DNA from: an uncultured bacterium
GTDB taxonomy: Bacteria > Verrucomicrobiota > Kiritimatiellia > CAIVKH01
Direction: 5' to 3'
Length of the DNA: 35,335 nucleotides
NCBI GenBank assembly: GCA_937958885.1
Contig: CALGMT010000011.1
Span: 1-35,335, forward strand
Shown: piece after piece, positions 1 to 9,143 of the stretch
How positions within the stretch are numbered: the first letter of the stretch is position 1
Layout of the letters: every line of letters begins with the position of its first letter
Notes under the pieces: model-generated
Told to the model about the DNA's origin: nothing
What the model saw: the letters and a program-made list of their open reading frames with translations, nothing else
Database searches by the model: none
Made by a program: the position numbers and the translations under genes

Positions 1-2868
1 GGGTCGTACGATCCCACCACCGCCGTCTGGAGCGTCGGGATTCTCACCAACCAGCGCGCCGCGACCCTGACCCTGACGGCGCGCGTCAGCACGAACCCGG
101 CCTTCGCCGGCACGATTCTGACGAATATCGCAAACTACACCGGCTCCAACCTCGCGGATACGAACCCCGACAACAACAGCGCGACCGCGACGGTGACGGT
201 CGGCTCGGCAGACCTGATCGTTACGAAAGCCGTGGACGATCCCTTCCCGCTGCTCGGATCGAGCATTGCGTTCACCATCGCCATCTCGAACGCGGGTCCG
301 AGCCCGGCCACCGGGGTGGCCGTGACGGAGTCGTGGCCGGCCGGCCTCGGCTTCCTCGGCGCGGTCCCGAGCCAGGGCTCGTATTCGACCGGAACAGCGG
401 TGTGGTCTGTCGGAAGCCTGAATGTCGGCGCATCGGCCACGCTGCAGATCAACGCATCCGTCACGACGAGCGTGGTCGGTCTCTACATCACGAACCGCGC
501 GTTCGTCAGCGCGTCAAGCCGGCCCGATCCGAATGCATTGAACAACACCGGCATCGTCGTGGTGCTTACTGCGGCCACGGACCCCCTCATCGTGACGAAG
601 ATTTCGAGCGCGGGCGGGAGCGCGGCCGACGTGGGACTGGCGCCGCCGGGCTACACGAACCTTTACACCATCGTCGTGACCAATCCGAACACCTTCGCGC
701 ACACCGGCATCCGCGTGTTCGACCCGGTGCCGACCGGCATGACGTACGTCGCGAGCAGCACGGAAATCCAGTCGCCCGAATACTACACCTTCGAGTGGTA
801 TGACAATTTCCAAAGCCGCTTTTACAACAACAATTTCGGCAACACGAATTTCCTCACCAACTGGGAGGAAAGCGAGGGCGGCAGCAGTCCACTCTCGGGC
901 AACGTGCAGATCATCTACGACCCGCTGCGCGGCTCGACCTACAGCCTTCGCTTCCAGGGCAGCAGCTCGATTCAATGGATACGCCGCGCCGCCGATTTAA
1001 GCGCGTTCACCAACGCGATCCTGAGTTTCGTGTATCGGCGCGAAAGTCTGGAGGCCGGCGACGTCGCGCTGATGCAAATCTCCTCGAACGGATGGGCCGG
1101 CCCGTGGACGACCCTGCTGCGCTTCGAAGGCCCCGCGGACGACGTCGTGTATCAATACTTCGAAGAGGATATCCGCCCGTGGATTTCCACCAGCACGGCC
1201 TTCCGCATCGCGACAACCAATAGCGCAATGGGAAGCGGCGATATCGTCTGGATGGATGACTTCCGTATCGTCGCGCAGAAGGACACCTACACGACGCGCG
1301 CGGGGGGGCTCCCGCCGTGGTTCGCGACGAACCTTTACCTCCGACCGGGCGATTCCGCAATCATCACCTACCGCGCGATCGTGGACAGTCCCGCCTCCGT
1401 CACGCAGGTCGTCAACTCCGTCTCCGTGACGAGCGATCAGCAAGCGGCATGGATCTATGCCGCCGTCACGGACCGGGTCGAGATTGCGGACACTGGCATC
1501 GGCAAATCCGTCAGCGATCCGTTGCCCGATCAAGGCCAGACGATTTTCTTCACGATCACCCTCACGAACTACGGTCCGTACATCGCATCGGATGTCGAGA
1601 TCGTAGATGTGCTGCCCGCCGGGCTCACCTATCTCTCCAACAGCGTCAGCGCCGGCGACTTCAACACGGCCTTGAACCGATGGACGGTTCCGTCCGTGCC
1701 AACGGGCGCCGCCCACACGCTGAATCTGTACGCCTATGTCAACGCCGGCACCGCAGGCCAGACGCTCACGAATCGAGCGTACATCCTTCGGCAGCGTCAG
1801 GGCGACTTCAACCTTACCAACAATTCCGCTGAGGCGGAGCTGACCGTCATCCCGCCGTTTGTGATTACACATTGCCGATACAGCGTTACGAACCAGGCGG
1901 TCGAAATCATTCACGAGATCGTCAACGACCAGCAGCTCTACGATCTCCTGTACGCCGACGCGATCAGCTTCAACGCCGCTGTCACGAATTGGGCGCTGGC
2001 GGATCGGCGCGCGGGCGGGAAGTTGATCGACACCGGCGCGATCAGCGGGAGCCATCCGACGAATCTCGCCGAGGGCGTGCTCCGCTTCTATCGCATCTCC
2101 GCGCCGGGCCTCTGGAGCGCCGCGCCGCGCCGCGCCGGCACTCAAATCAAGGCCTTCGGCCTCGCCTATATCCGCCCCGGCCAAAATTGGGTCCGACCAT
2201 GGGGCATCCCCTGCGACAACAGCATCCGCTCGATCATGGAAGATCTGCTGCCCGGCGGCGACACCGCGACAGAGGCGTCCCGCGTGATGTGGTTCAACCG
2301 CGCGATCCACACCAATGTCGTCGCCACACAGGAGGTCTGGCTCGCCAACGGCGAAATCAACCAGTGGATTTGCTCCTACCCTCACGAGCGAGAAGGCGAA
2401 GTGGCAGATACGTGGACGCTCCCGCTGGCGGATGGGTTCTGCGTCGAGCTGCCGACCAATCAGCCGCTCCAGCGGCTGCCGATGATTTATGGCGTGCCGA
2501 CGAACAACCAAATCCAGGTCGTGCCCGGCATGACGAACCACAGCCTCGTCAGCGTGAACCTCCCGGTCACCCTGCACCCCGCCCAGATGGGACTGCGCGA
2601 GGCCGGCTTCCACTCGCACGTCGTCCCTGCCTTGAGCGACACCCTCTGGAAATACAACCGCGACGGCCAGTTCGTGCCTGACGGCAAAATCTGGTTCCGC
2701 GCCAGCGACCAGACCTGGTGCTTCGATAACGGACCGACCTTCACGCGGGTGCCCACCAACTACTTCAAACCCGACGACGCCATCGTGATCCGGCGCGTTG
2801 CCGTCACCCCCATGACGTGGACGAACAAGCCGACGTACCCAGCCCCCACCCGCGACATGAATCCCTGA
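1..2868 (+). CDS. Large secreted/surface protein with DUF11 repeats (5' partial)
   Basis: The reading frame is open from base 1, so the gene begins upstream of the window; 955 codons are visible. The first in-frame ATG at 193 lies inside a repeat and is not a start. The protein is built from DUF11-type beta-sandwich repeats, recognisable by PSPATGVAVTE, LPAGLTYLSNSV and repeated TNRA / LNN motifs: one ending near 190, one at about 217-570, one beginning near 585 and one at about 1485-1855. The third is interrupted at about 780-1290 by an insert containing WIRRAADLSAF and DIVWMDDF, which resembles a jelly-roll or MAM-like fold. The last third (1858-2868) is a Trp- and Asn-rich domain I cannot name. 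Such proteins are usually exported adhesins or cell-surface components. The signal peptide would lie outside the window. The next gene starts 10 nt downstream, so it is probably first in an operon of secreted proteins. Confidence 0.85.
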   Translation, partial: GSYDPTTAVWSVGILTNQRAATLTLTARVSTNPAFAGTILTNIANYTGSNLADTNPDNNSATATVTVGSADLIVTKAVDDPFPLLGSSIAFTIAISNAGPSPATGVAVTESWPAGLGFLGAVPSQGSYSTGTAVWSVGSLNVGASATLQINASVTTSVVGLYITNRAFVSASSRPDPNALNNTGIVVVLTAATDPLIVTKISSAGGSAADVGLAPPGYTNLYTIVVTNPNTFAHTGIRVFDPVPTGMTYVASSTEIQSPEYYTFEWYDNFQSRFYNNNFGNTNFLTNWEESEGGSSPLSGNVQIIYDPLRGSTYSLRFQGSSSIQWIRRAADLSAFTNAILSFVYRRESLEAGDVALMQISSNGWAGPWTTLLRFEGPADDVVYQYFEEDIRPWISTSTAFRIATTNSAMGSGDIVWMDDFRIVAQKDTYTTRAGGLPPWFATNLYLRPGDSAIITYRAIVDSPASVTQVVNSVSVTSDQQAAWIYAAVTDRVEIADTGIGKSVSDPLPDQGQTIFFTITLTNYGPYIASDVEIVDVLPAGLTYLSNSVSAGDFNTALNRWTVPSVPTGAAHTLNLYAYVNAGTAGQTLTNRAYILRQRQGDFNLTNNSAEAELTVIPPFVITHCRYSVTNQAVEIIHEIVNDQQLYDLLYADAISFNAAVTNWALADRRAGGKLIDTGAISGSHPTNLAEGVLRFYRISAPGLWSAAPRRAGTQIKAFGLAYIRPGQNWVRPWGIPCDNSIRSIMEDLLPGGDTATEASRVMWFNRAIHTNVVATQEVWLANGEINQWICSYPHEREGEVADTWTLPLADGFCVELPTNQPLQRLPMIYGVPTNNQIQVVPGMTNHSLVSVNLPVTLHPAQMGLREAGFHSHVVPALSDTLWKYNRDGQFVPDGKIWFRASDQTWCFDNGPTFTRVPTNYFKPDDAIVIRRVAVTPMTWTNKPTYPAPTRDMNP

Positions 2869-2878
2869 TGCGCAAACC

Positions 2879-3553
2879 ATGAACGGATGCAGCCATAGCG
2901 TGCGCGGCTTCGCGAGGATCGCCCTCCTGGCGATCTTCTTTTTCGCCGCGCCATCCGTTCAGGGGGCGATCATCAATCTCTCGGCCTATGTCCTCACCTC
3001 GCTCTTTCAGCAGGACGGCACCACTCCGCTCGCGGATGGATCCCTTGTTCAAATCATCGGCAGCTATGACAACGTGATCGACCCCATGACCGAACTGGGC
3101 GGCGGCGTGAGCGGTTATCCCTCCGGCGATGATATCATTATCGCCACCATCGTCATCGACAGCACGACCCTGGGAAGCAACGGCACATTTTACGTCAGCG
3201 GCATTTTTTACGACAACGACGATGTCAAACACATGTACATCCGGTTCTACGATTCGCCCGGCCCGCTCGAGGGCGACATCTATTGGGGCGAGTCGCCGAT
3301 CCAGAATGTGGAATACGACGCGTTCGGGTCGATCTTCGTGGACTTTGTCGGCGGCTACAGCGCCACGAACCTGAACACCTTTGTCGCGGTTCCCGAACCC
3401 AACACGCTCAACTACTTCCTGATGTGGGCCGGTATGCTCGGCGCCCTCCGCGCCAGCATGAAACGCGAAGCACGAAAGAAAACAAAGGAGCGGTTGAAGG
3501 GAATCCTGGAACCCCAGGAGACCTTCCCGATGAACACCTATGATCGCTTCTAA
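2879..3553 (+). CDS. PEP-CTERM-like secreted protein
   Basis: A 224-residue exported protein. Residues 10-29 form a signal peptide (basic start, then a hydrophobic run, cleavage probably after VQG). The body is beta-rich with acidic patches and no recognised enzymatic motif. Near the C-terminus, VPEP at 171-174 is followed by a hydrophobic segment (about 177-190) and a basic cluster (RASMKREARKK). This is the order of a PEP-CTERM sorting signal, which exosortases recognise. Unlike normal PEP-CTERM proteins it continues about 25 residues past the basic cluster to the stop. The gene follows the DUF11 protein by 10 nt and overlaps the next start (3540) by 14 nt, implying translational coupling. 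No exosortase gene is in the window. The sorting role is inference from the motif; the function of the body is unknown. Confidence 0.75.
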   Translation: MNGCSHSVRGFARIALLAIFFFAAPSVQGAIINLSAYVLTSLFQQDGTTPLADGSLVQIIGSYDNVIDPMTELGGGVSGYPSGDDIIIATIVIDSTTLGSNGTFYVSGIFYDNDDVKHMYIRFYDSPGPLEGDIYWGESPIQNVEYDAFGSIFVDFVGGYSATNLNTFVAVPEPNTLNYFLMWAGMLGALRASMKREARKKTKERLKGILEPQETFPMNTYDRF

Positions 3554-4481
3554 TCATCGGATTGCAGCTCGCGCGTGCGGGCTGATGGTCGGTATTTTCG
3601 CCGCGCTTGCGGCGGCTCCGGCGCACGCCACGCTGGAAACGCCTTTGCGCGTCGGCGTTTCCGCGCCGATCACCAATGAGTTCGGACAGCGGCTCCCCGG
3701 TCGCGCTGCCGCGCCCGGCGCGCTTGTGATGGTGCTCTGGGCCCCCAGCAACACGATTTATGCCCCGGCGATCGACGGCACACCGCATCCGCTCAACCCG
3801 CCCGTCTCGAACGGCATCACCGCGATCGGACGCTCGATGGCCCCCGCGCTCTCGAATCCCGGCCGCTTCAGCTTGAGCCTCGCGAACCCGCGCCCGAAGA
3901 GCGGACGCCTCTTTGTCCGCGTCTTCAACAAACCGACGTTGGAGGCGTCATCTTTTTATGCCGACTCCGAAATCTTTCTCATCTCCGGCAACAAGCTGTT
4001 CATCGCCAACATCGGCCCAACAACAAACGCCCTCGACACCGCCGACGACGACGGCGACGGCATCAACAACTCGTGGGAAAAATCCTACGGTTCCGATCCG
4101 CTCAACCCCGACACCGACGGCGACGGCATCCCGGACGGACTCGAACACCAGCTCGGCTCCAGCCCCGTCCTCGCCGACACCGACGGCGACGGCGTGCCCG
4201 ATGGTCACGAATTCCGCGCCGGAACCGACCTCGCCGATCCGGACTCGTATCTTGGCGTCGCCGACATAACCCCCGCTGGGAGCGATCTTCTCATCCAGTG
4301 GGCCTCCGTCACCGGAAAGCTCTACCAAGTGGAAGGCGCGAGCACCCTGCTCGATGCCGCCTTCAGCAACCTCACCGACATCATTCCGGCGGCACCGGGC
4401 AATCAAACCGCCGCCACCCTCACCAACGCGCTCGGCAGCGACCTCCCGCTGATGCTTCGCATTCGGCTGGTTGAAGATTAG
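3540..4481 (+). CDS. Secreted protein with thrombospondin-3-type Ca-binding repeats
   Basis: A 313-residue protein with a signal peptide at residues 1-30 (hydrophobic GLMVGIFAALAAAPAHA, cleavage after AHA). Residues 31-160 are a beta-rich domain of unknown role. Residues 166-235 hold three Asp-rich repeats (DDDGDGINNSW, DTDGDGIPDG, DTDGDGVPDG), the thrombospondin type 3 / calcium-binding pattern common in secreted PVC proteins. The last ~70 residues look like the Ig- or fn3-like terminal module often found in these bacteria (WASVTGKLYQVEGAS ... MLRIRLVED). The ATG lies inside the end of the upstream PEP-CTERM-like gene, in another frame. No catalytic residues are recognised, so a structural or adhesive role is likely but unproven. 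Confidence 0.8.
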   Translation: MIASNHRIAARACGLMVGIFAALAAAPAHATLETPLRVGVSAPITNEFGQRLPGRAAAPGALVMVLWAPSNTIYAPAIDGTPHPLNPPVSNGITAIGRSMAPALSNPGRFSLSLANPRPKSGRLFVRVFNKPTLEASSFYADSEIFLISGNKLFIANIGPTTNALDTADDDGDGINNSWEKSYGSDPLNPDTDGDGIPDGLEHQLGSSPVLADTDGDGVPDGHEFRAGTDLADPDSYLGVADITPAGSDLLIQWASVTGKLYQVEGASTLLDAAFSNLTDIIPAAPGNQTAATLTNALGSDLPLMLRIRLVED

Positions 4482-4498
4482 CTCAGACCTGCTAGAAT
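4471..4498 (+). promoter_or_regulatory. Sigma-70-like promoter, possibly leaderless
   Basis: TTGAAG (4471-4476), a 16-nt spacer and TAGAAT (4493-4498) precede the ATG at 4506 by only 7 nt. No Shine-Dalgarno sequence is present, so the transcript of the small lipoprotein gene could begin at or next to its start codon. It overlaps the end of the upstream gene. Confidence 0.45.
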
Positions 4499-4505
4499 TA
4501 TCGGT

Positions 4506-4940
4506 ATGAAACGATGTGCAACGCTGTTCCTACTCGCCGTCCTCGGCGCAGGGTGCGCCACGCCTGATGCGCGCATCAAGAGCAATCCCGCTGCCTTTAA
4601 CGCCCTGCCGCCGGAGATGCAGGAGAACGTGCGCAAGGGCCGGGTCGACATCGGCTATCCGAAAAGCGCGGTGCGCATTGCGCTCGGTCCGCCCGACCGC
4701 GAATACACGCGCCGCACGGCCGATGGACTCGTCGAGGTTTGGTCCTACATCGGCGTGCGCACCACCTACGAGCGCCAGCGCGCCGACGCCCGCACGCGTG
4801 TGTATGACGCCGAAGGCCGTCGCCGGACCGTGACCGACTGGGTCTGGGTCGATGTCGAGCGGCGCCAAGAGTTCGACCGGACCCGTGTCGAGTTCAAAGA
4901 CGACATCGTCACCGCGATCGAGACGCTGGACTTGCAATAG
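4506..4940 (+). CDS. Small lipoprotein, BamE/SmpA-like
   Basis: A 144-residue protein with a lipoprotein signal peptide: basic MKR, a hydrophobic run and lipobox LGAGC with the lipidated Cys at position 17. The mature part contains GRVDIGYPKSAVRIALGPPD, resembling the start of SmpA/OmlA (BamE-like) domains, where a short helix is followed by a G-P-P turn. The rest is charged, with a VEVW strand and a C-terminal strand ending IVTAIETL. Location is most likely the outer membrane, facing the periplasm. It ends in a palindrome shared with the convergent epmA gene. The family link is weak, so the function is best given as unknown. Confidence 0.75.
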   Translation: MKRCATLFLLAVLGAGCATPDARIKSNPAAFNALPPEMQENVRKGRVDIGYPKSAVRIALGPPDREYTRRTADGLVEVWSYIGVRTTYERQRADARTRVYDAEGRRRTVTDWVWVDVERRQEFDRTRVEFKDDIVTAIETLDLQ

Positions 4941-4965
4941 GTCCCTCGTGCAAATGGGACCTATT
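4936..4965. terminator. Palindrome holding both stop codons of convergent genes
   Basis: A perfect 10-bp inverted repeat AATAGGTCCC / GGGACCTATT (4936-4945 and 4956-4965) has a 10-nt loop. The TAG stop of the upstream lipoprotein gene (4938-4940) lies in the left arm and the TAG stop of epmA (4961-4963, - strand) lies symmetrically in the right arm. The position suggests a compact two-way terminator, although neither side carries a long T run. Confidence 0.6.
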
Positions 4966-5860
4966 CTCCCTCCCGAAACGCCATCACCTCATCCAGGGTC
5001 GGCGCGTCGGCGAACAGCATCACGAGCCGGTCGAACCCCAGCGCGATGCCACCGCTGGGCGGCAGGCGCTCCAGCGCGGCCATGAAGGCCTCGTCGATCG
5101 GATAGACCTCTTTGCCCCGCGCGCGGCGCGCGCGGATCGCTTCTTCGAACCGCACGCGTTGTTCCGCGGGATCGGTGAGCTCCGAATAGGCGTTCGCGAG
5201 TTCCAATCCGCCGATGTAGAGCTCCCAGCGTTCGGCGACCGCGGGGTCCTCCGGTTTGCGCCGCGCAAGCGCAGCAGCGGGCGCGGGGTAATCGGTCAAC
5301 ACGACAGGCACATCGCGCGGCAGCGCGGGCTCGACTTTTTCCGCCAAATCGAGATTGAACCGCTCCTCATCCCAGTGCGCAACCGGGTCCCATCCCGCCC
5401 ATCGCAGAAACGCTTCGCGAACAGTGATGCGCTCCCAGCGCGGGAGGAGTTCGATGGGTTGGTTCCGGTACGAAATGCGATGCGCATCGGTACCGCCGAT
5501 CGCGCGCGCAAGGTGCGCCAGCAACGCTTTCGTATCCGCAAGCATGTCGGAATAGTCCGCGCGCGCACGGTACCATTCGAGCATGGTGTATTCGGGGTGA
5601 TGGCGATCGCCGCGCTCGCCGCGGCGGAAACAGGGGCCGAGTTGGAAAACGTTTTCGAGCCCCGCCGCAAGCAGGCGCTTCATGTGCAGCTCGGGCGACG
5701 TGCGCAGCCAGTGCGCGCCCGACGGCTCGGCATCGATATGCGCCTCGATCGCCGGCGCGCGCACGCGAACCGGCGTCTCGACCTCCAGAAATCCGCGATC
5801 GTGAAAAAACGTCCGCGTCGCATGGAGCAGACGGGACCGGAGTTCCAGCGCTGGTTTCAT
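4961..5860 (-). CDS. epmA: Elongation factor P beta-lysine ligase
   Basis: EpmA (PoxA/GenX/YjeA) is a shortened class II lysyl-tRNA synthetase relative that attaches beta-lysine to a conserved lysine of EF-P. At 299 residues it lacks the N-terminal anticodon-binding domain, as expected for EpmA. Visible signatures are motif 1 (FLEVETP, 24-30), RTSPELHMK (53-61), motif 2 (FRRGERGDRHHPEYTMLEW, 78-96) and motif 3 (GGIALGFDRLVML, from 270). Ala273 sits where E. coli EpmA has Ala298; LysRS has Gly there, and that Ala is known to matter for preferring beta-lysine over alpha-lysine. The gene starts 33 nt after its substrate gene efp in the same orientation, so the two are almost certainly cotranscribed. 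It converges on a lipoprotein gene. A KamA-type aminomutase that could supply beta-lysine is at 15936-17135. Confidence 0.93.
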   Translation of the reverse strand: MKPALELRSRLLHATRTFFHDRGFLEVETPVRVRAPAIEAHIDAEPSGAHWLRTSPELHMKRLLAAGLENVFQLGPCFRRGERGDRHHPEYTMLEWYRARADYSDMLADTKALLAHLARAIGGTDAHRISYRNQPIELLPRWERITVREAFLRWAGWDPVAHWDEERFNLDLAEKVEPALPRDVPVVLTDYPAPAAALARRKPEDPAVAERWELYIGGLELANAYSELTDPAEQRVRFEEAIRARRARGKEVYPIDEAFMAALERLPPSGGIALGFDRLVMLFADAPTLDEVMAFREGE

Positions 5861-5893
5861 CGCCGTAGGCGCGGCCGGCGCCCGCGCCCCGAA

Positions 5894-6460
5894 TTACTTC
5901 TTCGCGACGCGGTCGGCGTATTCGCCGGTGCGCGTATCGATGCGAACGAAGTCGCCCTGATTGATGAACAGCGGAACCTGGATTTCGTAGCCGCCCTCCA
6001 CCTTGGCGGGCTTGTAGGTGTTCGTTGCGGTATTGCCCTTGAAGCCCGGCTCGGTTTCAACAATTTGCTTCTCGACGAAGATCGGCAGCGTGACCTCAAC
6101 GGCCTTGCCGTTGTAGAACAACACATCCACATGCATGTTATCGGCGAGCAACAGCTTGTTGCGGCCGAGCACCTCGCCGTCCACCAGATACTCCTCGTAC
6201 GTTTCCGGATCGCTGAACACGAGCTGGTCGCCGTTGGCGTAGGAGAAGATGAGCTCTCGGCTCTCGAGGTCCGGCTTGCCGAAACTGTCCACTTCGCGGA
6301 ATGTTTTCTCTATCGTATTCCCCTGCAGCATGTGGCGGATGCGGCATTTGTACATCGCCATGCCCTTGCCGGGCTTCACGAATTGAAACTCCGTGATTTC
6401 ATACGGCTGGCCTTCCCAAAGGATTTTCAGGCCCTTGCGCAAATCGGTCGCATTATACAT
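5894..6460 (-). CDS. efp: Translation elongation factor P
   Basis: EF-P (188 residues, the usual length) binds ribosomes stalled on polyproline stretches and stimulates peptide bond formation. It starts MYNATDLRKGLK at the ATG at 6460; the frame is open further upstream but that part does not match the family. The start follows GAGGAC, with GGAGGAAC further out. Domain I contains VKPGKGMA, where Lys32 at the loop tip corresponds to E. coli Lys34, the residue modified by EpmA. The two C-terminal OB domains follow, ending with the conserved GDFVRIDTRTGEY. The following gene is epmA, its modifying enzyme. A promoter is seen at 6502-6530. Prolines are common in the secreted and PA-rich proteins of this window, in keeping with a need for EF-P. 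Confidence 0.97.
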   Translation of the reverse strand: MYNATDLRKGLKILWEGQPYEITEFQFVKPGKGMAMYKCRIRHMLQGNTIEKTFREVDSFGKPDLESRELIFSYANGDQLVFSDPETYEEYLVDGEVLGRNKLLLADNMHVDVLFYNGKAVEVTLPIFVEKQIVETEPGFKGNTATNTYKPAKVEGGYEIQVPLFINQGDFVRIDTRTGEYADRVAKK

Positions 6461-6501
6461 ATCGTCCTCGCAGTTCCTCCGGCTCACCCGAAGGGTGTGC
6501 T

Positions 6502-9130
<2,629 letters not shown>

Positions 9131-9143
9131 GAAGTGACGGCTT

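Noticed and set aside
997-2880. 627-codon open frame on the - strand
   Set aside because: It lies antisense to the DUF11-repeat gene, has no family motifs and is Arg/Val/Asp/Gly-rich as expected for a shadow in GC-rich DNA.
3470-3560. Frameshift joining the PEP-CTERM-like gene and the next gene
   Set aside because: The next gene starts with its own signal peptide, so they are two proteins with a 14-nt overlap.
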